From Halobacterium sp. KA-4 (GTDB taxonomy: Archaea > Halobacteriota > Halobacteria > Halobacteriales > Halobacteriaceae), in the NCBI RefSeq assembly GCF_021028995.1, contig NZ_JAJJZG010000008.1:1-64000 (forward strand): 64,000 nt of DNA, given 5' to 3'. The position numbers were made by a program, and so were the translations under genes. Numbering within the stretch: the first letter of the stretch is position 1; every line of letters starts with the position of its first letter. The notes beneath the pieces were generated by a model, which saw nothing but the letters and a program-made list of their open reading frames with translations, was not told the origin of the DNA and did not search any database. Below, piece after piece: positions 1-8,200 of this stretch.

Positions 1-989
1 TCCTCCCGGAAGCCACAGTCGCCACGCCGAACGTCCCCGAGGCCGAACTCCTCGCGGACGTCACAATCGAGGACGACGCCGACCTCCGCGAGGCCGCCGA
101 CGCCGTCCGCGACCTCGGCCCGGATGCGGTCCTGCTGACCGGCGGCCACCTCGACGGCGACCCCGTGGACGTCTACGCCGGCGAGACGACCCGTGCGTTC
201 TCCCGCGAGCGCGTCGACACCGAGGACACACACGGCTCCGGCTGCACGCTCTCCGCAGCCATCGCCGCGTACCTCGCCAGCGGCGACGAGCCCGAAGTTG
301 CCGTCGAGCGCGGCGTCGATGCCACCGCACGCGCCATCGCGTCGGACCTCTCGCTCGGGTCGGGCGCTGGCCCTGTCGACCACGCCGCAATCGCAGACCG
401 ACGCGTCGTCGCCGACGGCGCACGTGCGGGCGTGAGCCCCAACACGACCGACGCCATCGACGCGGTCCGCGATGTCGTCGCTGCGCTCGAACGTGAGTGG
501 CCGCCCGAACTCGTGCCCGAAGTCGGGACGAACGTCGCCGTCGCGCCGGCTGACGCCACAGAACCCGAGGACGTGGTCGCCGTCGACGGCCGACTGCACG
601 CGACGAGCCGCGGTGTGCGTGCCACGGGCGGCGTCGCGCCGGGCGCGTCCAGCCACATCGCGCGCTTCCTGCTCGGCGTCCGCGAGCACGACCCGCGGAT
701 TTCCGCCGCCGGGAACGTCCGCTGGAGCCGGGCGCGCGAGTCGGCACTGCGCGAGCGCTGGGACGTCGAACTCACCGACCGCACCGAGGAGCCCGCGGAC
801 GCCGACGGGACGATGGACTGGGCCGCTCGCGACGCGATGGCCGACCGGGAGCGCGCGCCCGACGCCGTCGTCGACCGCGGCGCAATCGGGAAGGAAGCGA
901 TGATTCGCCTGGTCGCGGAAGATGCGGACGCGCTGCTGGAGAAATTCAGAACCGCCGCGTCACTCGAACGTGACGCCGACGTCGTGTAG
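1..989 (+). CDS. thiD: Bifunctional hydroxymethylpyrimidine kinase / thiamine-phosphate synthase (ThiD-ThiN), 5' end cut by window
   Basis: The reading frame is open from the first bases of the window, so the start lies upstream. The visible N-terminal part is the end of a ribokinase-fold ThiD domain: the TPNVPEAELL segment, LLTGGH, and the anion-hole and catalytic motif THGSGCTLSAAIAAYLA. After a linker comes a ThiN domain (from about VVAALEREWPPELVPE to the end, with GVAPGASSHIARFLL), which in archaea replaces ThiE as thiamine-phosphate synthase. The protein therefore supplies HMP-pyrophosphate and couples it to the thiazole moiety in the cytoplasm. Its 3' end overlaps the convergent F420 reductase by about 30 bp. 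An internal GTG at 165 is not the real start because homology continues upstream of it. Confidence 0.93.
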   Translation, partial: LPEATVATPNVPEAELLADVTIEDDADLREAADAVRDLGPDAVLLTGGHLDGDPVDVYAGETTRAFSRERVDTEDTHGSGCTLSAAIAAYLASGDEPEVAVERGVDATARAIASDLSLGSGAGPVDHAAIADRRVVADGARAGVSPNTTDAIDAVRDVVAALEREWPPELVPEVGTNVAVAPADATEPEDVVAVDGRLHATSRGVRATGGVAPGASSHIARFLLGVREHDPRISAAGNVRWSRARESALRERWDVELTDRTEEPADADGTMDWAARDAMADRERAPDAVVDRGAIGKEAMIRLVAEDADALLEKFRTAASLERDADVV

Positions 990-1628
990 ACCCTCGTTGT
1001 GGAGTGCGAGGTCGACGAGCAGCGGCGTCAGCGACTCCACCTCGGCGGCGTTCGACAGCGGGCCCGCGTCGAGCGCGCGGATGCCCTCGATGCCCGCGGC
1101 GAGGTCGACGACGTTCTGCTTGGCGTCGCCGTCGTCGCCGACGACGAGCGTGTCGAGGTCTAACTCGACGTCGAGGTTCGCCAGCCGGTCGGCCGCGAGA
1201 TTCTGGAACGCGCCCACCACGGACACCTCGTCGGGTGCGGTCTCCGCGACGAGTTCGGTGACGCTGCCCGCGCTCGGCGGGTTGTAGTCGAAGCCGCCCT
1301 CGCGCTTCTTCATGCCGACGGCGGGCGACACCAGGAGCGTGTCCTCGTCGAGGCGGTCCGCGATTTCTTCGACGAGGTCGGAGACGTGGTACGGCGGCAC
1401 CGCCAGCACCACGACGTCCGCGCGGTCGGCCGCCATCTCGTTGGCGAACCCTGTGATTTTCTCGTCGACGCCGCGGCTGTCCAACTCGGTCTCGTACTCT
1501 TCGGCCTTCCCGCGGGCCCGCTCGGGGTCCCGCGAGCCGACCACGATGTCGTGGTCGGTGTCGTACGCCCACCGCAGCGCCAGCCCTTCGCCGATGTCGC
1601 CAGTCCCGCCAAGTAACGCGATTCGCAT
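960..1628 (-). CDS. npdG: NADPH-dependent F420 reductase
   Basis: A 222-residue Rossmann protein opening with the dinucleotide-binding motif MRIALLGGTGDIGEGLALRW, followed by GSRD at the end of strand 2, which fits NADP rather than NAD. The segment DVVVLAVPPYHVSDLVEEI and the late GAFQNLAADRL block are typical of the archaeal F420H2:NADP+ oxidoreductase family. It moves hydride between NADP and coenzyme F420 in the cytoplasm. cofE and an F420-dependent reductase lie 3.3 kb away. It is convergent with thiD and its last codons overlap that gene. Confidence 0.92.
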   Translation of the reverse strand: MRIALLGGTGDIGEGLALRWAYDTDHDIVVGSRDPERARGKAEEYETELDSRGVDEKITGFANEMAADRADVVVLAVPPYHVSDLVEEIADRLDEDTLLVSPAVGMKKREGGFDYNPPSAGSVTELVAETAPDEVSVVGAFQNLAADRLANLDVELDLDTLVVGDDGDAKQNVVDLAAGIEGIRALDAGPLSNAAEVESLTPLLVDLALHNEGLHDVGVTFE

Positions 1629-1671
1629 ACCTCACTGTCTCCCGGCGCGCGGTTAAGAATTGTGTGGGCGA

Positions 1672-1956
1672 CTATCCGATGTGGGTCTCGACGTCCACGC
1701 CCGTGAGTTTCCCGAGTTCCTCCCACTCGTCGTCGCGGGCGTGGCGGCGCTCGACGGTCACGTGCTCGTCGCTGGTCTTTGGCGTCGTGAACCGGAACAG
1801 GACGTTGTCCGCCTCCAGGTCGCGGCCCTCGGCGTAGAACCCCTGTTCGCCTTCTTCGGCTTCCTCGAGTTCGACATCGTGCTCCCACTCGTCGTCGACT
1901 TCGATGTGCACTGGGCCGGCTTCCTGCTCGCGGAGAATCGTCACGAGTTCGTCCAT
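1672..1956 (-). CDS. Conserved hypothetical acidic protein
   Basis: A 94-residue, very acidic protein with no recognised catalytic motif. It opens MDELVTILREQEAGPVHIEVDDEW and continues as alternating short beta-like and charged stretches, ending VDVETHIG. It lies between the HAD hydrolase and the F420 reductase genes on the same strand, with about 40 bp to each, so it may be co-transcribed with them. Codon use matches its neighbours, which supports it as a real gene; I cannot assign a function. Confidence 0.7.
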   Translation of the reverse strand: MDELVTILREQEAGPVHIEVDDEWEHDVELEEAEEGEQGFYAEGRDLEADNVLFRFTTPKTSDEHVTVERRHARDDEWEELGKLTGVDVETHIG

Positions 1957-1999
1957 GTGGGTGGCTGCGACGGCCAGCGTGTTATGCGATGTGGCCGTG

Positions 2000-2875
2000 C
2001 TACCGCGGGTCGACGACCTCGGGGAGGTCGTTGATGGAGTCGAGCACGCCGTCCGCGCCCGCGTCCTCGTACTTCCGGCGGCCCTCCGGCCCCGTCAGCC
2101 CGCCCGTGAGCACGCCGAACGCGTAGTACGTCCGGTCCGGGTCGGCCTCTCGCGCGTTCACCACCGTCTCGATGTCGTCGAGGGTGTCCCCGACGAACGC
2201 GACTGACTCCGCGCCCGTGCGCTCCGCGAGCGCAATCAGCGCCCGCGGATTCGGCTTCCCCTCCTCCCAGTCGTCCATCGTGAACCGGTACTCGTCGGGT
2301 ACGTCCAGCCCCACGCGGTCCAGCGCGATTTCGGCCTCCGCCTCGGGGCGGCCCGTCAGCACGCAGACCGGGAACTGGCTGGTGAGTGCGTCGACTGTCT
2401 CGGGCGTCACGATGACCGGCTCGTCGTTGATGTACCCCTCCTCTGCGGGGAGGTCGGGTTCCTTCCCTTCCAGTTCCTCGTAGAGGTCGGTGCCGAGGTA
2501 GAGCTGCTGGAACACCTCGCGGAGCCGGTCGGGGCGCCAGTCCTCGCGCACGCGCTCGACGCCGCCCGGGTCGAGGTGGGACTCGACGACTTCCTCCGCG
2601 CCCGCCAGTCCACCGCCGTGTGCGGCGACCTGGTCCGTGAATTCGCCGACATCGCCCGTGTACCCCTCGCGCGAGGCGAGCACGAACAGCGCCGCCGCGT
2701 CCGTCAGCGTCCAGTCGTTGTTGAACCCGCCCGCGTCCTTGAATTGCTGGACGGCGGCCTTCTCGATGGTGTCCCCGTAGACGTACTGGACCGACTCTAC
2801 GATGGCGCGCCTGTAGGAGTCCGCGACGTCCACGAGCACGCCGTCGACGTCGAGCACGACCGCGTCCACTTCCAT
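2000..2875 (-). CDS. HAD-superfamily hydrolase, archaeal subfamily IA (TIGR01548-like)
   Basis: A 291-residue haloacid-dehalogenase-type phosphatase. Motif I is [11 protein letters not shown] at residues 6-16, with the nucleophile and acid-base aspartates D9 and D11. Motif II is VCVLTGR, the motif III lysine is in EEGKPNP, and motif IV is [10 protein letters not shown]. The ATG at 2873-2875 places motif I at the N-terminus; longer extensions would add Arg-rich sequence foreign to the family. The C-terminal [16 protein letters not shown] is typical of this archaeal subgroup. The substrate is unknown; a small phosphorylated metabolite is likely. It is on the same strand as UPF0146, whose stop is 32 bp upstream. 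Confidence 0.85.
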   Translation of the reverse strand: MEVDAVVLDVDGVLVDVADSYRRAIVESVQYVYGDTIEKAAVQQFKDAGGFNNDWTLTDAAALFVLASREGYTGDVGEFTDQVAAHGGGLAGAEEVVESHLDPGGVERVREDWRPDRLREVFQQLYLGTDLYEELEGKEPDLPAEEGYINDEPVIVTPETVDALTSQFPVCVLTGRPEAEAEIALDRVGLDVPDEYRFTMDDWEEGKPNPRALIALAERTGAESVAFVGDTLDDIETVVNAREADPDRTYYAFGVLTGGLTGPEGRRKYEDAGADGVLDSINDLPEVVDPR

Positions 2876-2907
2876 ACCACCACCGACGCGGCCCGCCGAA
2901 AAGACAG

Positions 2908-3318
2908 TTACGTCCCCGGACGCGCCGCATCGCCGCGCTCCCGTGCGACGTACAGCGTCCCCGAGGCGACGGTCCGTCGTTCGACTGGAACTGTGGGTTG
3001 GTCGCCGCCCAGCGTCGTGAACAGACACGTCGCGTCCGCTGTCTCCGCCACGGCGACGAGCGCGCTGTGGAGTTCCGGTGGACAGTTCAGCGCGTACACG
3101 GCGTCTGCATCCGCGTACACCGCGGAATCGGGGTCGGTCACGTCGTCGCGTACGAACGCGACGCCCTCGGGGCACTCGCGCTCGTGGACGTCCGTCGCGG
3201 TCACATCCCGCCCGCGCGCCGCTAATTCGGCTGCCACGTCCGGCCGCTGGCCCACGCCGACCTCGACGAGTCGCTCGTAGCCGGCGAGCGCGTCCACGAC
3301 CGCGGGTGGGTTACCCAT
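2908..3318 (-). CDS. UPF0146 family protein (methyltransferase-fold remnant)
   Basis: A 136-residue protein from the ATG at 3316-3318. The N-terminal block [23 protein letters not shown] followed by VTATDV resembles motif I and the acidic loop of SAM-binding Rossmann proteins; [12 protein letters not shown] follows later. This matches the archaeal UPF0146 family, whose activity is not established. An upstream in-frame start would add 29 residues that lie inside the divergent amzA promoter, so the shorter start is preferred. It precedes the HAD gene on the same strand and is divergent from amzA. Confidence 0.82.
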   Translation of the reverse strand: MGNPPAVVDALAGYERLVEVGVGQRPDVAAELAARGRDVTATDVHERECPEGVAFVRDDVTDPDSAVYADADAVYALNCPPELHSALVAVAETADATCLFTTLGGDQPTVPVERRTVASGTLYVARERGDAARPGT

Positions 3319-3324
3319 GCCGGG

Positions 3325-3332
3325 ATGTTTAT
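3325..3332 (+). promoter_or_regulatory. TATA box of amzA
   Basis: The A/T-rich octamer GTTTATGC lies about 28-30 nt before the ATG of the archaemetzincin gene at 3359. That is the spacing expected for an archaeal TATA box driving a leaderless transcript. Confidence 0.6.
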
Positions 3333-3358
3333 GCCTCACGCCGCTTAACTTCGTCTTG

Positions 3359-3880
3359 ATGCGGGTCGACATCGTGCCCGTCGGCGACGTTCCCGCGAAC
3401 GTCAAACGCGAGGCCTCCGCCAGCCTTCGGAGTATCTACGACTGCGACGTCGTCGTCGCGACAGAACAACCCGTCCCCGAGAGCGCGTACGACGACGCCC
3501 GCGGCCAGTACCGCGCCGCCGAATTCATCGACGTCGCCACCCGCGCCGGCAGCGGCGACAAGACCATCGCCATCACCCCCGAAGACCTCTACTACCGCCG
3601 CCGCAACTACGTCTTCGGGCTCGCGTACCTCGACGGCCGCGGCTGCGTCGTCTCCACGTACCGCCTCCAGACGTCCAGCGACGGCGGCTTCTCCGAACGC
3701 CCCGCCAGCGACGTCTTCGCGGACCGCGTCCGCAAGGAAGTCGTCCACGAACTCGGGCACACGCTCGGCCTCGAACACTGCGACAACAACCGCTGCGCGA
3801 TGAACTTCTCCCCCACCGTTCAGGAAGTCGACCGGAAAGAACAGCACCTCTGTGGGAGCTGCCAGCGCACTGTTTTCTAG
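3359..3880 (+). CDS. amzA: Archaemetzincin (zinc metallopeptidase, family M54)
   Basis: A 173-residue protein with the hallmark zinc motif HELGHTLGLEHC followed by the cysteine pattern C-x4-C-x-M and a C-terminal CGSC. This combination (HExxHxxGxxH plus four cysteines for a second zinc) defines the archaemetzincin family. The N-terminus MRVDIVPVGDVP is also typical. It is presumed to be a cytoplasmic peptidase of unknown substrate. The ATG at 3359 was chosen over an upstream one at 3317 because it matches the family N-terminus and sits at the right distance from the TATA box. Confidence 0.95.
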   Translation: MRVDIVPVGDVPANVKREASASLRSIYDCDVVVATEQPVPESAYDDARGQYRAAEFIDVATRAGSGDKTIAITPEDLYYRRRNYVFGLAYLDGRGCVVSTYRLQTSSDGGFSERPASDVFADRVRKEVVHELGHTLGLEHCDNNRCAMNFSPTVQEVDRKEQHLCGSCQRTVF

Positions 3881-3974
3881 AACGCACTTTTTGCTGTGGG
3901 AGGGCGCCTGCGGCCGCTCGCTGGCAAAAACTTGCGGAAAAAGCACTCCTCGCTTCCTATGGTCGCTCGTCGGC

Positions 3975-4022
3975 CTCGCGGCTTCGCCGCGAGTGAACCG
4001 CGAGCGCCATATGGCGCTCGCG
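3975..4022. repeat. Two perfect hairpins, including a 24-bp palindrome
   Basis: Positions 3975-3993 form an 8-bp inverted repeat (CTCGCGGC / GCCGCGAG) with a 3-nt loop. Positions 3999-4022 are a perfect 24-bp palindrome centred on CATATG. Both share the CGCGAG core. They lie in a non-coding stretch downstream of amzA and could be a terminator or a dispersed palindromic element. Confidence 0.7.
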
Positions 4023-4039
4023 GATGCTTGCTCGTCGGC

Positions 4040-4310
4040 TACGTAGGTTCAAGTAGGAGAGCGGAGCCAACCCGGCCTGTGACCTGACAGTCGCCGCGGG
4101 CCGGCGGACGCGGAACGGCGGCGGACCGGCTCGCGGACTCGAACGCCGCCTGCAAGCCACAGCCGTCGCTGGTGCGTTCTGAGACGGGCGACTCGGGAGA
4201 AAGGCCTCGTCACAAGGGGCTCGGAGGGGGTAACTCCTCGTCACCGTCGCCCGGGAGTACGGTAGGGGCTCCCGGGAGAAGAGCCTTTCACTCCCGTCCA
4301 GCGGCTTCAA
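4040..4310. ncRNA. Candidate structured RNA region, function and strand unknown
   Basis: The 460-bp gap between amzA and the phosphoesterase gene has no convincing ORF but is rich in nested complementary segments. Visible stems are 4072-4077 with 4099-4104, 4117-4123 with 4144-4150 (7 bp), 4186-4192 with 4246-4252 (7 bp), 4253-4257 with 4269-4273, and 4274-4278 with 4291-4295. The octamer CTCGTCAC is repeated inside the third stem. It lacks the GGAA/AGCAG helix-8 motif of SRP RNA and the RNase P core, so it is neither. High G+C inflates chance stems, so this is tentative. Confidence 0.3.
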
Positions 4311-4342
4311 CGTATTTCTTGCTGGCCGTCGAAGCCCGGGGT

Positions 4343-4843
4343 ATGCGCCGTCTCGCAGTCGTCAGCGACACGCACGTGCCGTCCCGCGAACCCGAGATTC
4401 CGGGGTTCGTCGAACAGGAACTGGAGGACGCGGACGTCGTCGTCCACGCCGGCGACTTCGACAGCGAAGCCGCCTACGAAACTGTCGAGTCGCTGGCCGG
4501 CGGCGACCTCGTGGCCGTCCGCGGGAACATGGACCCCGTCTCGCTGGGGCTGCCCGCAGTGGAGACGCTGTGGGTCGAAGACCGGCAGTTCGTCGTCGTG
4601 CACGGCAGCGGTCCGCTGTCCGGCTACGAGGACCGCGTCCTAGAAACCGTTCGCGAAGAGCGCGACGACGAGGACGCTATCGGTATCTCCGGGCATACGC
4701 ACGAGGTCACCGACGAGACCGTCGACGGCGTCCGCCTCCTGAACCCGGGGAGCGCGACCGGTGCCGAGCCAGCCGAGGAGGCGACGATGCTGACCGTGGA
4801 CGTCGACGGTAGCGACGTCGACGTCTCCGTGGTGCGAGCGTAG
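4343..4843 (+). CDS. Metallophosphoesterase, YfcE/MJ0936-like
   Basis: A 166-residue calcineurin-like phosphoesterase with the metal-binding motif series in order: VVSDTHVP (D8, H10), VHAGDFD, VRGNMD, GISGHTHEV, then LLNPGSATG. Its length matches the minimal archaeal MJ0936/YfcE family, which hydrolyses phosphodiesters using two metal ions. The ATG at 4343 places the DxH motif at residue 8; upstream in-frame sequence would be non-homologous. It stands alone, followed 57 bp later by cofE on the same strand. Confidence 0.9.
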   Translation: MRRLAVVSDTHVPSREPEIPGFVEQELEDADVVVHAGDFDSEAAYETVESLAGGDLVAVRGNMDPVSLGLPAVETLWVEDRQFVVVHGSGPLSGYEDRVLETVREERDDEDAIGISGHTHEVTDETVDGVRLLNPGSATGAEPAEEATMLTVDVDGSDVDVSVVRA

Positions 4844-4900
4844 AGTGGCCGTCGTGTCCGGTACCGCCGGGGCTTTTGTGAGGGGCGCCGAAGGCCGAGT

Positions 4901-5662
4901 ATGCACGCGTTCGCGGTGCCGGAGTTTCCGGAGGTGCGTTCGGGCGACAGTCTCGCCGACCTCGTCGCCGAGCGCACCGACCTGCAGGACGGCGACGTCG
5001 TCTGCGTCGCCAGCACGGTCGTCTCGAAGGCCGAAGGACGGACGGCGTCGCTGTCGGACTACCCAGCGGGGCCGCGCGCCCGTGAAATCGCCGACCGCCT
5101 GAGCGAGATTACGGGCGAACAGAAGGACCCCCGGTTCGCGCAGGCCGTCCTCGAGGAGTCCGTGGACCTGCTGATGGAGGCGCCGTTCCTGTTGACGGAG
5201 ACGACGTTCGGTCACGTCGGCGTGAACGCCGGCATCGACCGGTCGAATACGGGCGGCGCCGACTTACTGTTGCTCCCCGAAAATCCGACGGAGAGCGCCG
5301 AGCACATCCGTGAGGGCTTGGATGCGGACGTCGCGGTGGTCGTGACCGACACGTCCGGGCGGCCGTTCCGGCACGGCCAGCGCGGCGTCGCGCTCGGCTG
5401 GGCGGGGATGCCAGCATCCCGGGACTGGCGCGGTGAGACGGACCGCGACGGCCACGAACTCGAAGTCACCGTCGAGAGCGTGGTGGACGAACTCGCGGCG
5501 ACCGCGAACCTCGTCTCCGGCGAGGGCGACGGCGGCACGCCCGTCGTCGTCGTGCGGGAGTTCGATTTCGGCAACCACGACGGCAGCGAGGAGTTGTACC
5601 GCGAGGTCGACGGTGATTTCGTGCGGCAGGCGCTCCGGGGGTGGGAGTATGCGCGGGATTGA
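4901..5662 (+). CDS. cofE: Coenzyme F420:L-glutamate ligase
   Basis: A 253-residue protein matching CofE, which adds gamma-linked glutamates to F420-0 using GTP. Recognisable elements are the N-terminal PEFPEVRSGDSLADLV, DGDVVCVASTVVSKAEGR, the GHVGVNAGIDRSN nucleotide and metal region, VVVTDTSGRPFRHGQRGVALG, and the C-terminal ELAATANLVSGEGD. It overlaps the next gene, an F420-dependent reductase, by 14 bp, so the two are translationally coupled: one makes the cofactor and the other uses it. Confidence 0.95.
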   Translation: MHAFAVPEFPEVRSGDSLADLVAERTDLQDGDVVCVASTVVSKAEGRTASLSDYPAGPRAREIADRLSEITGEQKDPRFAQAVLEESVDLLMEAPFLLTETTFGHVGVNAGIDRSNTGGADLLLLPENPTESAEHIREGLDADVAVVVTDTSGRPFRHGQRGVALGWAGMPASRDWRGETDRDGHELEVTVESVVDELAATANLVSGEGDGGTPVVVVREFDFGNHDGSEELYREVDGDFVRQALRGWEYARD

Positions 5663-6623
5663 GCTGGCCCCCGAGATTCCCGTCAGCGAGGTCGCCGACC
5701 TCGCCTCGCAGGCGGAGGCGGCCGGATTCGACGCGGTGTTCGCGTCGTGCCACTACAACAACCGCGACCCGTTCGTCGCGCTCGACCGCATCGCCGCCAG
5801 CACCGAGGACGTGCAACTCGGCCCGGGAGTGGCGAACCCCTACGACACGCACCCTGTGAAACTCGCGTCGCAGGTCGCGACCGTCGACGAAGTGAGCGAC
5901 GGGCGCGCAGTGCTGGGGCTGGGCGCGGGCGACGCGTCGACGCTGCGCAACCTCGGCGTGGAGCGCGACCGGCCGTTGCGCCGGGTGCTGGAGGCGATGA
6001 AAGTCTTGCAGGACCTGTGGGCGGGCGAGCGCGTCGACCATGACGGGACGTTCGTCGCGCGGGACGCCGGCCTGAACTACGAGGTCGGCGAGGTCCCGGT
6101 GTACGTGGGCGCGCAGGGCCCGCACATGCTCCGGATGGCGGGCAAGCACGCGGACGGCGTGCTGGTGAACGCGAGCCACGAGAAGGACCTCGCGTGGTCG
6201 GCCGACCGCGTCGCGGAGGGCGAAGCCGACCGGGTGGTGGACGGAGACCCGGACGTCGCGGCGTTCGCGTCGGTCTCCATCGCGGAGGACGCCGACGCTG
6301 CGCTGGAGGCGGCGCGGCCGCCGGTCGCGTTCATCGCGGCGGGCGCAGCACCGCCCGTGCTGGAGCGCCACGGTATCGACGCCGAGCGCGCGAGCGACAT
6401 CGGCGACGCCATCGAAGCCGGCGAGTTCTCGGCGGCGTTCGAGAAGGTATCCGAGCAGATGCTGGCAGCGTTCTGCATCGCGGGCGACCCCGAGGACGTC
6501 GCCGAGCAGTTGGCGGCGGTGGGGGAGCACGTCGACAGCGTGGTAGCGGCGTCGCCGCTCGGACCGGACCGGGAGAAAGCAGTGTCGTTGCTCGCGGACG
6601 CGTTCGACGCTGCGGACGTGTAA
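5649..6623 (+). CDS. mer: F420-dependent methylenetetrahydromethanopterin reductase-like protein (LLM class)
   Basis: A 324-residue luciferase-like TIM-barrel protein starting at the ATG inside the 3' end of cofE (MRGIELAPEIPVSEVADLA). It has the LLM signatures LGPGVANPYDTHPVKLASQVATVDE and GLGAGDASTLRNLG, and VYVGAQGPHMLRMAGKHADGVLVNA. These match 5,10-methylenetetrahydromethanopterin reductase homologues. Haloarchaea do not make methane and use folates, so the natural C1 substrate is uncertain (tetrahydrofolate is plausible). A longer reading frame from 5433 is an artefact running through cofE. Confidence 0.87.
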   Translation: MRGIELAPEIPVSEVADLASQAEAAGFDAVFASCHYNNRDPFVALDRIAASTEDVQLGPGVANPYDTHPVKLASQVATVDEVSDGRAVLGLGAGDASTLRNLGVERDRPLRRVLEAMKVLQDLWAGERVDHDGTFVARDAGLNYEVGEVPVYVGAQGPHMLRMAGKHADGVLVNASHEKDLAWSADRVAEGEADRVVDGDPDVAAFASVSIAEDADAALEAARPPVAFIAAGAAPPVLERHGIDAERASDIGDAIEAGEFSAAFEKVSEQMLAAFCIAGDPEDVAEQLAAVGEHVDSVVAASPLGPDREKAVSLLADAFDAADV

Positions 6624-6830
6624 CTACTGGGCGCGGCGCTGGCGCTGCGTGGCGGTGTCGGGAACGAGCGATTCGGCGAGCGCGCCGAGGGTGAGCGCGC
6701 CGAAGCCGCCGGCGGCGAGCGTGACGAGGGCACCGCCGACGAGGACGAGCGCGGCCGAAATCGGGTCCGTGCTGGCGGCGGTGACGATGTTCTCGGCGAG
6801 CGAGACGGCGTTGTCGATGAACCAGACCAT
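6624..6830 (-). CDS. Small membrane protein
   Basis: A 68-residue protein with a hydrophobic central segment (about residues 25-52, rich in A, L, V and G, from AALVLVGGALVTLAAGG onward) and a basic C-terminus QRQRRAQ. It is most likely a one- or two-pass membrane protein of unknown function. The ATG at 6828-6830 was chosen; longer frames upstream run antisense through the neighbouring gene. It is convergent with the preceding mer-like gene, with stops immediately adjacent. Confidence 0.65.
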   Translation of the reverse strand: MVWFIDNAVSLAENIVTAASTDPISAALVLVGGALVTLAAGGFGALTLGALAESLVPDTATQRQRRAQ

Positions 6831-6875
6831 GTGCGGCCGTGTGTGAGCCGGTGCCTTAGATGCTCCGGGACGGTT

Positions 6876-7115
6876 ATGTCGGTCGCCGCCGAATCTGGGG
6901 GTGTGTCCGACGACGCCACGCTCGACGCGTTCGCGCCCGAGGAGACCGAGAGCGAGCAGGAGGAGGAGCGCGACAGTGCCGACGCGACCGACGCCGCGCC
7001 CGTGACGAGTTCGTGGAGCGACGCATCGGTCTGCGAGGCCTGCGGCGAGGCCGCGGGCCGTCGCTGGCTGGACGACGGCGAGCGCGTATGTGCGGCCTGC
7101 AAGCGCTGGTCGTGA
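6876..7115 (+). CDS. Small zinc-ribbon protein
   Basis: A 79-residue protein with an acidic, disordered N-terminal half and a C-terminal treble-clef or ribbon: CEACGEAAGRRW, then VCAACKRW. The two CxxC pairs are 19 residues apart and can bind one zinc. Such small acidic zinc-finger proteins are common in haloarchaea and mostly uncharacterised. It is divergent from the small membrane protein and lies 91 bp upstream of the MoxR gene. Confidence 0.7.
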   Translation: MSVAAESGGVSDDATLDAFAPEETESEQEEERDSADATDAAPVTSSWSDASVCEACGEAAGRRWLDDGERVCAACKRWS

Positions 7116-7206
7116 ACCGGCACTGTCGTGTGTGACCGAGAAACATACAAGTGACTGCTCTCCTACCGTTCGACAACTGACGACCGCCGCCCGGCGCTCG
7201 CATACC

Positions 7207-8199
7207 ATGACAGACGCACACGATACCCACACCGTCGCCGATTCGCGGGGCGGCGCGACGACCGCGATGTCGATACCGGACGCCGGCGACCTCGCGGGCC
7301 GCGTCGTCGAGAACATCGAGACCGTCGTCGTGGACCAGCACGACACCATCGAGCACGTCCTGACGGCCGTCCTCGGCGGCGGCCACGTCCTCCTCGAAGA
7401 CGTCCCGGGCGTCGGGAAGACGATGCTCGCGCGGTCGGTCGCGCGCTCGTTCGACGGCGACTTCCGGCGCGTCCAATTCACGCCCGATCTGCTGCCGACG
7501 GACGTCACGGGCGTGAACGTGTTCAACGAGAAGACCCGCGAGTTCGAGTTCCAGCCCGGGCCGGTGTTCGCGAACGTGCTGCTGGCGGACGAAATCAATC
7601 GCGCGCCGCCGAAGACCCAGTCGTCGCTGCTGGAGGCGATGGAGGAGGCGCAGGTGACTGCGGACGGCGAGACGCGCGCACTCCCGGACCCGTTCGTCGT
7701 GGTCGCGACCCAGAACGCCGTCGAGCGCGACCGCGCGTACGAACTCCCGGTCGCGGAACTGGACCGCTTCATGAAGAAACTCCGACTCGGCTACCCGGGC
7801 CGCGAGCAGGAAATCGACGTGCTCGACCGCGCGGTCGGCGGCCACCCAATCGACGACATCGAGGCCGTGGCGTCCGTCGAGGACCTCCGGCGCGCTCGCG
7901 CCGCAACCGCGGGCGTGGAGGTCGCCCGTCCCGTCAAGGAGTACGTCACGGAGCTGGCGCGGTACACCCGCGACCATGCCGCGCTCGGCGTCAGCCCCCG
8001 TGGCTCGATTTCGCTCCTCCGGGCGTCGCAGGGCCGCGCGGTCCTCGACGGCCGCGACTACGTGGTGCCCGACGACGTGCAGGCCGAAGCCGAGCCAGTA
8101 CTCGCGCACCGCATCCGCGCGGAGGCCGGCGGGACGCTCGGCGGGGAGCCGGCGCGGACGCTCGTGCAGCGAGCGCTCCAGCGGGTCGCCGTGGAGTAG
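7207..8199 (+). CDS. MoxR-family AAA+ ATPase
   Basis: A 330-residue AAA+ protein. Walker A is DVPGVGKTML (about residues 62-71), followed by the MoxR signature QFTPDLLPTDVTG, Walker B LLADEINRAPPKTQSSLLEAMEE, and sensor 1 VVATQN. The lid domain carries SPRGSISLLRASQ with sensor 2. MoxR ATPases act as chaperones for proteins with metal-binding or VWA domains. Here the next two genes are DUF58 and a transglutaminase-like protein, the standard MoxR-DUF58-TgpA set. The ATG at 7207 follows a non-coding stretch; an upstream GTG/ATG extension is unlikely. Confidence 0.93.
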   Translation: MTDAHDTHTVADSRGGATTAMSIPDAGDLAGRVVENIETVVVDQHDTIEHVLTAVLGGGHVLLEDVPGVGKTMLARSVARSFDGDFRRVQFTPDLLPTDVTGVNVFNEKTREFEFQPGPVFANVLLADEINRAPPKTQSSLLEAMEEAQVTADGETRALPDPFVVVATQNAVERDRAYELPVAELDRFMKKLRLGYPGREQEIDVLDRAVGGHPIDDIEAVASVEDLRRARAATAGVEVARPVKEYVTELARYTRDHAALGVSPRGSISLLRASQGRAVLDGRDYVVPDDVQAEAEPVLAHRIRAEAGGTLGGEPARTLVQRALQRVAVE

Positions 8200-8200
8200 C

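Noticed and set aside
4040-4310. SRP (7S) RNA as the identity of the structured region
   Set aside because: The near-invariant helix-8 elements (GGAA-type tetraloop with AGCAG) are not present on either strand, and the Alu-domain pattern is only loosely matched.
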